From assembly GCF_000421405.1 (NCBI RefSeq), contig NZ_ATWY01000001.1, forward strand, positions 62,001-126,000: DNA of 64,000 bases. Reading direction: 5' to 3'. Shown piece after piece: positions 17,601-25,835 of the stretch. Positions within the stretch are counted from its first letter, which is position 1. The number at the start of each line of letters is the position of its first letter. Made by a program: the position numbers and the translations under genes. The stretch comes from Butyrivibrio sp. NC2007 (GTDB taxonomy: Bacteria; Bacillota; Clostridia; Lachnospirales; Lachnospiraceae). Under the pieces are notes generated by a model. It saw only the letters and a list, made by a program, of their open reading frames with translations. It was not told the origin of the DNA and did not search any database.

Positions 17601-17850
17601 TGATCCGGTGGTAGAGCCGGTAGACCCTCAGCCCGGAGATGATCCGGTGGTAGAGCCGGTAGACCCTCAGCCCGGAGATGATCCGGTGATTGAGCCGGAA
17701 AACCCTGATCAGCCTGAGCCTGAACCTGAGCCACAGCCGGAGCCTGTAATTGTGATCCCTCCTATCATTCAGATAATTGCTCCTGTGGTAAAAGTGGTCA
17801 AGAAGATTGTAGTAACAGTATTCAGCATTCTTAGAAGACTGTTCTGGTAA
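14668..17850 (+). CDS. Secreted GH16 beta-glucanase with inserted and tandem CBM4_9-like modules
   Basis: Exported endo-beta-1,3(4)-glucanase, 1060 aa. ATG 14668 follows TAAGGAG at 6 bases. The signal peptide ends near VIANA (residue ~31). GH16 begins with LVWSDEFEDG (~43) and is interrupted at ~98-275 by a CBM4_9-like insert. It resumes with GRITTQNKHDFTYGRFEAR and carries the catalytic motif EIDIMEVMG (both Glu and the Asp present). Three more CBM4_9-like modules follow (~495-650, 668-804, 806-964), each opening with N-G-[DS]-F. Then come a Pro/Asp/Glu linker of 13-residue repeats and a hydrophobic tail ending SILRRLFW. No dockerin, SLH or LPxTG motif is seen. Likely laminarin or mixed-linkage glucan degradation at the cell surface. 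Confidence 0.92.
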   Translation: MKKFRRRSLSVIAMSACLAFTGIQFPVIANAETDAADDGYSLVWSDEFEDGALNTSDWNVEQHEPGWVNAELQRYTSLDEGNIEVRDGNLVIKPHVTEPEVTEEESSEPVEVKETDVDFTVDFGADTSESIAVQINFGLIGDGFEGTSGAANVTISEVSLKDITDEENVVEVFSSFDSSWMGGVTSPATGSFCFDNGAAYLTIENAGDQNWNFQIQKTGITFETGHKYSFHMKASSDADRSVELSALDPDNGYAWYGGTKALIEGSAAQGNSGSAGSGKREITSGRITTQNKHDFTYGRFEARAKVPAGQGYLPAFWLMATDEGFYGQWPKCGEIDIMEVMGQNTSKSYHTIHYGYSAGTGHKENQGTKVLSDGSFSDEFHTYTLDWDPGKLTWYVDGEEVYTTSDWYTGTDDDNQVTYPAPFDQNFYIILNLAVGGSWVGYPDDAAYADMNNQAYEIDYVRVYQKSAEEYERLEAECKRPEKEEVKFREADETGNFVINGDFAKEIGIDGDASADRDNWKFHTESDAAGATYAIKDNSIKVTPEKAGSQNHSVQLKQENIPMYKGWEYEFSFDAVADEERDIVIDVEGPDRGWTRYMQDTTVRVGTTKQSYSYTFTMNDKNDPNGSLEFNFGKNTPASAVTISNVRLTHKSGDEIVDDNAKVIRPDGNYIYNGSFDQGDRRLGYWEFDEEDAQYISVTNSGSKRELKVTVPEGKSVTVKQSELSPIGKGQYELSFNARFENGAADGLTVNMAGNSYAPELTDTDSKFSKKLNYDEDLDRAASNVELKFEKAGTYYLDNIFFTESALIKNGSFNAGMASFSPYIDSQVKANYVVDNMNGNDNTFAITIEDTVAESAANDWYVQLNQDGVTLEQGKSYRLSLRMKSSIERKVKYCMQQFEGDWANYSGNGPVTIGPEWQTFTTEFKMEYPTDTKSRFNVTMGSIDGERIVQQHDVFIDDISLIEIDEAVVEPVVPQPGDDPVVEPVDPQPGDDPVVEPVDPQPGDDPVIEPENPDQPEPEPEPQPEPVIVIPPIIQIIAPVVKVVKKIVVTVFSILRRLFW
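17572..17688 (+). repeat. Three tandem 39-base coding repeats in the GH16 linker
   Basis: Units at 17572-17610, 17611-17649 and 17650-17688 encode VEPVxPQPGDDPV, and a degenerate fourth follows. Units 2 and 3 are nearly identical at the DNA level while unit 1 differs at a few bases, which points to recent unit duplication by slippage. Confidence 0.95.
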
Positions 17851-17879
17851 TAGCAAAAATTCAATATACCCTACACACT

Positions 17880-17917
17880 GCTCCCTGATAATAAACCCTG
17901 ATTATCAGGGAGCTTTT
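17880..17917 (+). terminator. Rho-independent terminator of the GH16 gene
   Basis: The 13-bp perfect stem GCTCCCTGATAAT / ATTATCAGGGAGC (17880-17892, 17901-17913) has an 8-base loop and is followed by TTTT. It lies 30 bases after the GH16 stop. Confidence 0.92.
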
Positions 17918-18013
17918 CGTTGTAAAAACATGGGTTTTGTAGTATTCTATATCTTGTAGAATTATTTGAAATTAGCCCTTTTTGGCATACAACATGTTGA
18001 CAATAGATTGACT

Positions 18014-18340
18014 ATGATCGAATGCAAACAGATGGAAAAGTTAATTCCGCAGTTTCTTGATGATGACCTGGATAATCAGGACCTTGCTGACTTTTTGGAT
18101 CACATTGATAACTGCCCCGAGTGCAAGGAGGAGCTGACAATACAGTTCCTGGTCCGCGTAGGTATGCAGAGACTTGAGGATGGTAACACCTTCAACCTTG
18201 TCAAGGAGCTTGAGAGAGAGCTTGCGGATGCTAAGAAGAAAATGCACCGAAGGAAAACCCTGGTGCTTATAAGCTACATACTTGAGATCGCAGTGGCAGC
18301 AATGTTTGCACTGTGTCTTTTGCTTGCAATCGCACTTTAA
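18014..18340 (+). CDS. Zinc-finger anti-sigma-like membrane protein
   Basis: A 108 aa protein with an N-terminal zinc anti-sigma (zf-HC2/ZAS) motif: Cys4, LIPQFLDDDLD, then HIDNCPEC (H-x3-C-x2-C), a coiled helical region (LVKELERELADAKKKM) and one C-terminal membrane helix (VLISYILEIAVAAMFALCLL). In this family the cytoplasmic zinc domain holds an ECF sigma factor at the membrane. ATG 18014 is chosen because it includes Cys4; it has no clear ribosome site, and ATG 18032 or TTG 17966 remain possible. No sigma factor gene is adjacent, and there is almost no extracytoplasmic part to sense a signal. It is 12 bases before polA. Confidence 0.72.
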   Translation: MIECKQMEKLIPQFLDDDLDNQDLADFLDHIDNCPECKEELTIQFLVRVGMQRLEDGNTFNLVKELERELADAKKKMHRRKTLVLISYILEIAVAAMFALCLLLAIAL

Positions 18341-18352
18341 ACCCGGAGAAAT

Positions 18353-20539
18353 ATGTCTGACAACAAACTGATAATTGATGGAACCAAGTTAATAAGAGAT
18401 GCTTTTTATGCAATCCCTGATTTTACCGATGCTGAGGGTAACCATATCAGTGGTCTCTACGGTGCATTTTTTAAGTTAAAAGAGCTTATGGCGGGTGGAG
18501 CTTCTTCCCTTGAGATAACCTTTGACGGTGATACAAGCTCTTTTACCAAAGATGTATCCTGGCAGGTCAATAAGTTTAAGGAACTTATCGGCTCGATTGA
18601 GGGAGCTTCTATAGATGCGAAATTTGAAGTGACTGAAACTGTAAGAGCAGCTGTAGAAGAGATTTTAAAGAATTTATCACCATCAGGTTCTGTCAAGGAA
18701 CTTCCCAAGTTTAAGCATGCACTTACCATAACGTCTGACTTAGGCGAAGTAGAGCAGATTTTTGCAGACGCAGCAAAGACATGCGAAGGCAATCCTGATA
18801 GCTATGTAGGTTATCATTTTGTAACTGAGAAAACAGGAAACGGTAAATCTGACGTAGAAGTCCTTGGACTTTCTATTTGCTTTAGTGAGGATAAGGCTTT
18901 TTACATTCCTGTAATTAACTTCATAACAGCCGCCTACCTTGGAGAGAAGTTAGCCGGACTTAGCAGTTTGGTATCACTTTCCGGCTTTGATATGAAGGAG
19001 GACTTCAGATTCTTTGTTCCTGCTGAGATGAAGAACAGATCAGAAGGCTACAAGCAATCTGATGAGAGCTATAAGAATAGTGCAAGAACATTTGATGTTC
19101 TGATTGGTGCTTACGTAATAAATCCAATCAAGAACGACTATCAGCCATGGGATATCAGCAATGAATATCTTGGCATTCCACTTCCTAAGATGAGCGATGT
19201 CTTTGGAAAAGAAAAACTTTCAAACAGCGATGAGAATACCGTTGCAGATTATGCAGGCAAGATAGCTGCAGTATGTTTCTTAAGCGCTCCTGTCATCAGG
19301 AAGAAACTGCAAAAGACGGGTATGGAAGAGCTCTTTTACAATATCGAAATGCCTCTTTCATATATCCTGTTTGAGATGGAGAAAGAAGGAATCATCGCAA
19401 GAAGAGATGCCCTCAAAGAATACGGAGATAAGCTTCAGATTCGTATTACGGAGCTTGAGAAGCTGATATACGATGCTGCAGGCTGTGAGTTTAACATCAA
19501 TTCACCCAAGCAGCTGGGAGAAATATTATTTGAAAAACTGGGACTTCCTGCAGAAAAGAAGACAAAGTCAGGCTATTCAACAGCAGCTGATGTCCTTGAG
19601 AAGCTTGCACCTGAGCACAAGATTGTAGCAGATATCCTTGAATACAGAGGACTTGCTAAACTCAAATCAACTTATGCCGACGGCCTTGCTAATTTCATAG
19701 AAAAAGATGACAGGATCCATACAAGCTTTAACCAGACAATAACAGCAACAGGACGTATCAGTTCAACAGAGCCGAACCTTCAGAATATCCCTATGAGAAC
19801 TGAACTTGGAAGGCTCATTCGTAAGGTCTTTGTACCAAAAGATGGCTATGTATTTGCAGATGCTGATTATTCGCAGATTGAGCTTAGGATTCTTGCTCAC
19901 ATGTCAGAGGATCAGGGGCTTATCAGTGCTTATCACGAGGGCGATGATATTCACAGAATTACAGCTTCCAAGGTTTTCCATGTTCCCTTTGAAGAAGTTA
20001 CACCCCTTCAGAGGAGAAATGCCAAGGCTGTTAACTTCGGTATAGTTTATGGAATCAGCTCCTTTGGCTTATCTCAGGATCTTTCAATTTCCGTAGGAGA
20101 AGCTAAGGAGTACATGGAGAAGTACTTTGAGACTTATCCGGGAGTTCGTGATTATCAGAACAAAGTCATTCAGGATGCCAAGAACAAAGGCTATTCCGAG
20201 ACTATGTTCGGAAGAAGAAGACCTATCCCTGAGCTTAAGTCAGGTAATTACATGATGAGGCAGTTTGGTGAAAGAGTTGCGATGAATGCGCCGATCCAGG
20301 GAACAGCTGCTGATATCATGAAGATTGCCATGATAAATGTCTTTTTCAGACTTAAGAGAGAAGAATTAAAATCCAGACTTATATTGCAGATCCATGATGA
20401 ACTTCTGATTGAGACCGCACCTGATGAAATAGATAAGGTTTCGGATATACTTACAACAGAAATGGAGAAGGCAGTAGAGCTTTCAGTACCGATGGAAGTT
20501 GACTGCCATACAGGAAGTGACTGGTATGAAGCAAAATAA
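18353..20539 (+). CDS. polA: DNA polymerase I, 5' nuclease domain mostly deleted
   Basis: Family A DNA polymerase of 728 aa against ~880-930 for full PolA. Residues 1-65 (LIIDGTKLIRDAFYAIPDF, then LYGAFFKLKEL and ITFDGDTSSF) align with the first strands of the 5'-3' exonuclease, but the remaining ~220 residues of that domain are absent. The 3'-5' exonuclease fold remains (~110-330) but looks inactive: the FDTET motif is FVTEK and the EDADV motif is KIAAV, so two of four metal carboxylates are lost. The polymerase domain is intact: motif A DADYSQIELR (~502), motif B RRNAKAVNFGIVYG (~553), motif C IHDELLIE (~680). RBS CCCGGAGAA precedes ATG. Okazaki primer removal would need another nuclease. 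Confidence 0.93.
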   Translation: MSDNKLIIDGTKLIRDAFYAIPDFTDAEGNHISGLYGAFFKLKELMAGGASSLEITFDGDTSSFTKDVSWQVNKFKELIGSIEGASIDAKFEVTETVRAAVEEILKNLSPSGSVKELPKFKHALTITSDLGEVEQIFADAAKTCEGNPDSYVGYHFVTEKTGNGKSDVEVLGLSICFSEDKAFYIPVINFITAAYLGEKLAGLSSLVSLSGFDMKEDFRFFVPAEMKNRSEGYKQSDESYKNSARTFDVLIGAYVINPIKNDYQPWDISNEYLGIPLPKMSDVFGKEKLSNSDENTVADYAGKIAAVCFLSAPVIRKKLQKTGMEELFYNIEMPLSYILFEMEKEGIIARRDALKEYGDKLQIRITELEKLIYDAAGCEFNINSPKQLGEILFEKLGLPAEKKTKSGYSTAADVLEKLAPEHKIVADILEYRGLAKLKSTYADGLANFIEKDDRIHTSFNQTITATGRISSTEPNLQNIPMRTELGRLIRKVFVPKDGYVFADADYSQIELRILAHMSEDQGLISAYHEGDDIHRITASKVFHVPFEEVTPLQRRNAKAVNFGIVYGISSFGLSQDLSISVGEAKEYMEKYFETYPGVRDYQNKVIQDAKNKGYSETMFGRRRPIPELKSGNYMMRQFGERVAMNAPIQGTAADIMKIAMINVFFRLKREELKSRLILQIHDELLIETAPDEIDKVSDILTTEMEKAVELSVPMEVDCHTGSDWYEAK

Positions 20540-21167
20540 GCTGACCTATGGAAAGACCAATATCATCGGAATAACAGGAGGCGTAGGCGCCGGAAAGAGC
20601 GCCATCCTGGAGTTTCTTGCGCAGAATTATAATGCAAGAGTTGTTTATTCTGACATTGTAGCCAATGACATCAAGAAAAAAGGCTATCCTGCCTATGATG
20701 AGCTTGTTGAGCTCTTTGGAGATGGCATAGTTGGTGATGATGGAGAAATAGACAAAAAGAAGATGGCAGAAGCCATTTTCGCTGATGAAAAACTCCTTTC
20801 CAAGGTTAATAATATTTTGCATCCTGCAGTAAATACATTTATTATTAATATAATAGACAGTGAGAGAGAACAGAATCAGCTGGACTTTGTATTTGTGGAA
20901 GCAGCTCTTTTGATTGAAAACGGATATAAGAGATTTGTGGATGAACTGTGGTATGTCTACGCAGATGAGCCTACAAGGCGAAGTCGCCTTAAGTCATCAA
21001 GAGGCTACAGCGACGAGAAGATAGACAGTATCTTTGCTTCGCAGCTTGATGAAAAGACCTTTAGAGAGAATGCAGACTTCGTTATAGATAACAGCGCCGA
21101 TTTGGATTATGCCAAAGCGCAAATAGACAAAAAACTTGGGGAGTGGAAAGCAAAATGGCAAGCTTAG
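20526..21167 (+). CDS. coaE: Dephospho-CoA kinase
   Basis: Final enzyme of coenzyme A synthesis, phosphorylating dephospho-CoA. It is 213 aa from ATG 20526, overlapping the polA stop by 14 bases, with AGGAAGTG upstream. A TTG at 20499 would add 9 residues. The P-loop GITGGVGAGKSAILEFL is near residue 13-29 and the substrate Asp is in YSDIVANDI. VFVEAALLIENGY and YADEPTRRSRLKSSRGYSDEKI match the CoaE order. The polA-coaE order is common in Clostridia. Confidence 0.93.
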   Translation: MKQNKLTYGKTNIIGITGGVGAGKSAILEFLAQNYNARVVYSDIVANDIKKKGYPAYDELVELFGDGIVGDDGEIDKKKMAEAIFADEKLLSKVNNILHPAVNTFIINIIDSEREQNQLDFVFVEAALLIENGYKRFVDELWYVYADEPTRRSRLKSSRGYSDEKIDSIFASQLDEKTFRENADFVIDNSADLDYAKAQIDKKLGEWKAKWQA

Positions 21168-23338
21168 AACAGGCAGATCAGAAGGTTGTTTACGGACTCG
21201 ACATCGGAACCAGAAGTGTTGTTGGAACTGTCGGATATATGAATGACAACCAGTTTAATGTTATTGCTCAGGCTGTTGAGAAGCATGAGACAAGAGCTAT
21301 GCTGGATGGACAGATTCATGACATCGGCAAGGTTGGCGCTACCATCAGAAAGGTAACGGATAAGCTTGAACAGCAGACAGATATCCATCTGACAGATGTA
21401 TGCATAGCTGCTGCCGGTCGTGTACTTCAGACTGTAAGGACAACCTATGAGTACGAGTATCCGGATAACCACACCATAACCGATGAAGATATCTATAACC
21501 TGGATTCGGCTGCAGTTGAGCAGGCGTATTCGGAGTTTCTTAAAAAGAACACATCTGACCTTAAGTTTTATCTGGTCGGATATTCTGTTATGCATTACTA
21601 CCTTGATGGATATCAGATTGCAAACCTTGAGGGCCACAATGCAGGCAAGGTAAGCGTTGAGCTTATTGCTACATTCCTTCCGGATGACTGCGTAGATGGT
21701 CTTTATAAGGCATGTGAGAGAGCAAGCCTTAACGTTGCAAATCTTACTCTCGAGCCTATCGCAGCTATGATGGTTGCAATCCCTGACAGATTCAGAATGT
21801 TGAACCTTGCTCTTGTAGACGTCGGAGCAGGTACTTCCGATATTTGTGTAACAGATGACGGTTCAATCACTGCCTACGGAATGCTTCCTATAGCAGGTGA
21901 TGATATCACAGAGATAATTGCCCAGCACTGCCTGGTTGACTTTAATTCAGCTGATGAGATCAAGATCAAAGCCAGCCATCAGGATCAGGTAGAATATGTC
22001 GATATCATGGGCCTTAACAAGACCATCAGTGCCAAGGAAATCTCGCGTCTTATCAAGCCCAAGGTTGAAGAAATGGCACAGAAGGCTACAGATGAAATAA
22101 AGCGCCTTAATGGCGATAGAGCTGTCAGCGCTGTATTTGTCGTTGGTGGAGGCGGATGTGTGCCCGGATATACCAAGGCTATAGCCAAGGATATGGATAT
22201 TCCTGAGGAGCGTGTAGCTCTTAGAGGTGAGGAAGTAATGAAGAACATTACTTTCCTTAACAACGATGGAATAGACAAGGATTCACTTCTTGTAACTCCT
22301 CTTGGTATCTGCATCAGCTACTATGAGGAAGCCAACAACTTCATCTTTGTTTCATTTAACGGAACACAGACCAAGATTTATGACAATGGTAAGCTTCAGA
22401 TTGTGGATGCTGCCATGCAGGCTGCATTCCCTAATGAGGACCTTTTCCCTAAGAGAGGCGCAGAACTTAAATATACCGTAAACGGCAAGGAGAGAACATC
22501 AAGAGGTGAACCAGGTGAAGCTGCAGTTATTCAGCTTAACGGCAAGCCTGCAGATATTCACTCCAAGATCCATGCCAACGACATTATAAATGTTACTCCT
22601 TCAACTGCCGGAGCTCCCGGTAAGGCTACAATTGAGAGCATTCCTGAATTTAAGACTAAGTTCAATGTAAATGTAAACGGAAAGAGTGTAGAAGCATCCA
22701 GATATGCAACCGTTAACGGAGAAGCTCAGACCGGTTACTATGACATTTCTGCCGGTGATGATGTCAAGATCCTTGACTACAACACAGCAGCTCAGATTGC
22801 TGAACTTATGGATATCACCATTACTGAAGATACTGTGATCATCGTCAACAATGAAAGAGGCGATATAAACACTCCTGTTTACGAGAACTTTAAGGTTGAG
22901 TTCAAGGATCAGGAAGATATGATCATGGATTACTATAAGGATTTTCCGAGTGCCGATGAGATGGCTATTTCTCAGGCTAATGAAGAATCCTATGAGAACA
23001 TGGACTATGAAGCAAGGCTAAAAACTGACAAAGATGGTCAGCTCTCTTTTGATGACCTTCCTGATGATGACGGAACATATGAAAAGAGCGAGAGCGAAGA
23101 TGCAGAACCTGAGGTTGTAAGAAATATCCTTGCTCACGACCTTCATATTATTGTTAACAATGAAGCTATAACACTTCATGGAAAGGCAGATTATATCTTT
23201 GTTGATATTTTTGATGCCATCGACTTTGATCTTTCAAAGCCAAACGGAAGGAGCATCGTAACAACACTTAATGGCTCCACACCGGATTATATGCAGCCTA
23301 TAAAAGAAGGCGATAAGATAGAGGTTTATTGGAAATAA
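21155..23338 (+). CDS. FtsA-like actin-fold protein with long C-terminal extension
   Basis: A 727 aa ATPase-fold protein, far longer than FtsA (~410-440). ATG 21155 is preferred; GTG 21143 is an alternative. The actin-fold motifs are clear: YGLDIGTRSVVGTVGY (phosphate 1), ALVDVGAGTSDICVTDDG (phosphate 2), FVVGGGGCVPGYTKA (adenosine). There is no FtsA-type membrane-targeting C-terminal helix. Instead ~330 residues follow, with recurring beta-rich units such as IQLNGKPADIHSKIHANDII and LNGSTPDYMQPIKEGDKIEV that resemble ThiS/MoaD-like beta-grasp segments. An acidic disordered stretch (~620-655) separates them. A cytoskeletal or cell-division role is the family expectation. It overlaps coaE by 13 bases and walJ by one base (TAATG). 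Confidence 0.85.
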   Translation: MASLEQADQKVVYGLDIGTRSVVGTVGYMNDNQFNVIAQAVEKHETRAMLDGQIHDIGKVGATIRKVTDKLEQQTDIHLTDVCIAAAGRVLQTVRTTYEYEYPDNHTITDEDIYNLDSAAVEQAYSEFLKKNTSDLKFYLVGYSVMHYYLDGYQIANLEGHNAGKVSVELIATFLPDDCVDGLYKACERASLNVANLTLEPIAAMMVAIPDRFRMLNLALVDVGAGTSDICVTDDGSITAYGMLPIAGDDITEIIAQHCLVDFNSADEIKIKASHQDQVEYVDIMGLNKTISAKEISRLIKPKVEEMAQKATDEIKRLNGDRAVSAVFVVGGGGCVPGYTKAIAKDMDIPEERVALRGEEVMKNITFLNNDGIDKDSLLVTPLGICISYYEEANNFIFVSFNGTQTKIYDNGKLQIVDAAMQAAFPNEDLFPKRGAELKYTVNGKERTSRGEPGEAAVIQLNGKPADIHSKIHANDIINVTPSTAGAPGKATIESIPEFKTKFNVNVNGKSVEASRYATVNGEAQTGYYDISAGDDVKILDYNTAAQIAELMDITITEDTVIIVNNERGDINTPVYENFKVEFKDQEDMIMDYYKDFPSADEMAISQANEESYENMDYEARLKTDKDGQLSFDDLPDDDGTYEKSESEDAEPEVVRNILAHDLHIIVNNEAITLHGKADYIFVDIFDAIDFDLSKPNGRSIVTTLNGSTPDYMQPIKEGDKIEVYWK

Positions 23339-24135
23339 TGCGATTTACAAGTATTGCCAGCGGAAGCAGCGGAAACTGTACCTATGTGGGTTCAGATAAT
23401 ACACACATCCTTGTGGACGCCGGAGTTAGTAAGAAAAGAATTGAAGAAGGATTGTGCCAGCTGGATCTGGGATTTGATGATATCAGCGCAATTTTCGTGA
23501 CCCATGAACATACAGATCATATAGCAGCCATTCGCACTATCCTTAAGAAACATCACATTCCTGTTTATGCCACAGAAGGCACCATTACAGGCATCAGAAA
23601 CTCTGACAAAAAGGGTGAAATTGACTTTTCATCCTTTGTTCCTGTCAGGGCAGATGAAGCTGTTGTAGTAGGTGACATGATTATAAATCCAATGAAGATT
23701 TCCCACGATGCTCTTGAGCCCTGCGGCTATAGAGTTTATTGTGGCGATAAAAAGGTTGGCATCGCAACAGACCTTGGCTGTTATGACCAGTATACAGTCA
23801 GTGCTCTGTCAGGCTGCGATGCTCTTTTGTTGGAAGCAAATCACGATGTGAGAATGCTTCAGACAGGGCCTTACCCTTATGTTTTGAAGTCCAGGATCCT
23901 TGGCGATAAGGGGCATCTCTCCAATGAAAAGAGCGGAGAGCTTCTGTGCAGTCTTTTAAATGAAAAGATGAAAGGCATATTCTTGGGACACCTGTCCAAG
24001 GAAAACAATCTGCCCGAACTTGCCTATGAAACGGTAAGAGTCGAGATTGAAATGGGTGACAATCCTTATCACGGCAACGATTTTCATATAATGGTTGCGG
24101 AGAGAAGCTGTATTTCACCTATAATTGAATTCTGA
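23338..24135 (+). CDS. Metallo-beta-lactamase-fold hydrolase, WalJ/YycJ family
   Basis: Cytoplasmic metal-dependent hydrolase, 265 aa from ATG 23338, which shares a base with the previous stop (TAATG). The N terminus FTSIASGSSGNCTYVGSDN is characteristic of YycJ/WalJ. The metal motif THEHTDH is near residues 56-62, with further ligands in SHDALEPCGY, TDLGCY and FLGHLSKENN. WalJ homologues are linked to replication/cell-wall coordination and have been proposed to act as exonucleases. The downstream ACT gene begins 25 bases later. Confidence 0.87.
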   Translation: MRFTSIASGSSGNCTYVGSDNTHILVDAGVSKKRIEEGLCQLDLGFDDISAIFVTHEHTDHIAAIRTILKKHHIPVYATEGTITGIRNSDKKGEIDFSSFVPVRADEAVVVGDMIINPMKISHDALEPCGYRVYCGDKKVGIATDLGCYDQYTVSALSGCDALLLEANHDVRMLQTGPYPYVLKSRILGDKGHLSNEKSGELLCSLLNEKMKGIFLGHLSKENNLPELAYETVRVEIEMGDNPYHGNDFHIMVAERSCISPIIEF

Positions 24136-24160
24136 GTATTTAGAAGTGGAGGAGAGCGTT

Positions 24161-24433
24161 ATGAATAAAACTATCATTACAGTAGTCGGAAAAGACACTG
24201 TCGGCATCATTGCCAAAGTCTGCACCTATCTTGCAGAATCAGGTATCAATATTCTTGATATTTCCCAGACAATAGTCAGCGGATATTTCAACATGATGAT
24301 GATTGTTGATATGTCAAAGACAGCCAAGGAATTTAATACTGTAGCTGATGACCTTGAGACTCTTGGTAAAGACATCGGAGTAGTAATAAAGTGTCAGCGC
24401 GAAGAGATATTTGACTCTATGCATAGGGTTTAA
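24161..24433 (+). CDS. ACT domain protein, UPF0237 family
   Basis: A single ACT domain of 90 aa: IITVVGKDTVGIIAKVCTYL, then NILDISQTIVSGYFNMMMIV, the beta-alpha-beta-beta-alpha-beta ligand-binding fold. GTGGAGGAGAG precedes ATG 24161; upstream in-frame codons are non-coding. It is paired with UPF0210 (gap 13 bases), a near-universal pairing in Firmicutes, so it probably senses a small molecule for that partner. The function is unproven. Confidence 0.9.
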   Translation: MNKTIITVVGKDTVGIIAKVCTYLAESGINILDISQTIVSGYFNMMMIVDMSKTAKEFNTVADDLETLGKDIGVVIKCQREEIFDSMHRV

Positions 24434-24446
24434 GTGAGGTGCAACA

Positions 24447-25811
24447 ATGATAAATATACACGAGGTCGTAGAGACCAACGAAATGATTGAAAAGGAAAAC
24501 CTGGATGTAAGGACCATTACTCTGGGCATAAGCCTTTTGGACTGTATAGACAGTGACCTTAATAAGCTTTGTGACAACATTTACAACAAGATCTATGACA
24601 CAGCAAAAGACCTTGTAAAGACCGGAGACCAGATTGCAAGAGAATTTGGTATTCCTATTGTAAATAAGAGAATTTCAGTAACACCCATATCACTGATCGG
24701 CGGAGCAGCATGCAAGAGCCCTGAGGACTTCGCAAAAATAGCTGCAACTCTTGATAAAGTTGCAAGGGCAGTAGGAGTTAACTTTATCGGTGGCTATTCA
24801 GCTCTTGTAAGCAAGGGAATGACTGATTCGGATAAGATGCTGATAGAGTCGATTCCACTTGCACTTTCAACAACAGATGTTGTCTGCTCGTCAATAAACG
24901 TAGGCTCCACTAAGACCGGTATCAATATGGATGCTGTAAGGCTTATGGGAACCATTGTTAAGAAGACTGCCGAAGCCACTAAGGAAAAGGATTCACTTGG
25001 ATGTGCCAAGCTGGTAATTTTCTGTAACGCACCTGATGATAACCCGTTTATGGCAGGAGCATTCCATGGCGTAACTGAGGCTGACAAGATAATCAATGTA
25101 GGTGTTAGCGGACCCGGAGTAGTTAAGACGGCGCTTGAAAAGGTAAGAGGTGAGAACTTTGAAGTGCTGTGCGAGACCATCAAAAAGACAGCTTTCAAGG
25201 TAACCAGAGTCGGACAGCTCGTCGCTCAGGAAGCATCAAAGAGACTTGGCGTTCCATTTGGAATAATTGATCTTTCTCTTGCACCTACACCTGCAATTGG
25301 TGACAGTGTTGCTGACATACTCCATGAGATTGGAGTAGAACACGCCGGAGCACCCGGTACAACTGCAGCTCTGGCTCTTTTAAATGATCAGGTTAAAAAG
25401 GGCGGAGTAATGGCATCAAGTTATGTCGGAGGACTTTCCGGAGCATTCATCCCTGTTAGTGAGGATCAGGGAATGATCGATGCAGTAGAAGCCGGAGCAC
25501 TTACATTAGAGAAACTCGAAGCCATGACCTGTGTATGTTCTGTTGGACTTGATATGATCGCAATCCCCGGAGATACCAAGGACACAACAATAGCAGGAAT
25601 CATTGCGGATGAGATGGCAATCGGTATGATCAATCAGAAGACAACAGCTGTAAGACTTATTCCTGTTATCGGAAAAGGCGTCGGTGAGACTGTTGAGTTT
25701 GGCGGACTTTTGGGATATGCGCCAATAATGCCTGTAAACAAGTTCTCCTGTGATGAATTTGTAAACAGAGGAGGAAGAATACCGGCACCTGTACACAGCT
25801 TTAAGAACTAA
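24447..25811 (+). CDS. UPF0210 / DUF711 PFL-fold protein
   Basis: A 454 aa cytoplasmic protein of the UPF0210 family, structurally related to pyruvate formate-lyase folds but without the glycyl radical motif. Typical segments include [38 protein letters not shown] and [22 protein letters not shown] precedes ATG. Length and order match the family closely. Catalytic activity is unknown. It is translationally close to the ACT partner. Confidence 0.92.
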   Translation: MINIHEVVETNEMIEKENLDVRTITLGISLLDCIDSDLNKLCDNIYNKIYDTAKDLVKTGDQIAREFGIPIVNKRISVTPISLIGGAACKSPEDFAKIAATLDKVARAVGVNFIGGYSALVSKGMTDSDKMLIESIPLALSTTDVVCSSINVGSTKTGINMDAVRLMGTIVKKTAEATKEKDSLGCAKLVIFCNAPDDNPFMAGAFHGVTEADKIINVGVSGPGVVKTALEKVRGENFEVLCETIKKTAFKVTRVGQLVAQEASKRLGVPFGIIDLSLAPTPAIGDSVADILHEIGVEHAGAPGTTAALALLNDQVKKGGVMASSYVGGLSGAFIPVSEDQGMIDAVEAGALTLEKLEAMTCVCSVGLDMIAIPGDTKDTTIAGIIADEMAIGMINQKTTAVRLIPVIGKGVGETVEFGGLLGYAPIMPVNKFSCDEFVNRGGRIPAPVHSFKN

Positions 25812-25835
25812 GGGTTTGTTTTTGAGGAGAGGGAA

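Noticed and set aside
17572..17700. Regular direct repeats that could suggest a CRISPR array or minisatellite.
   Set aside because: The units are contiguous with no spacers, in frame, and encode the Pro/Asp linker of the GH16 enzyme.
17997..18018. TTGACA followed by TATGAT upstream of the anti-sigma-like gene.
   Set aside because: The spacer is only 10 bases and the -10 overlaps the start codon, so it cannot be a sigma-70 promoter.
18353..18560. Frameshift or missing upstream exon explaining the short PolA N terminus.
   Set aside because: The start has a ribosome site. The bases upstream encode an unrelated anti-sigma-like protein that ends 12 bases before, and the frame is continuous, so the deletion is internal and real in this sequence.
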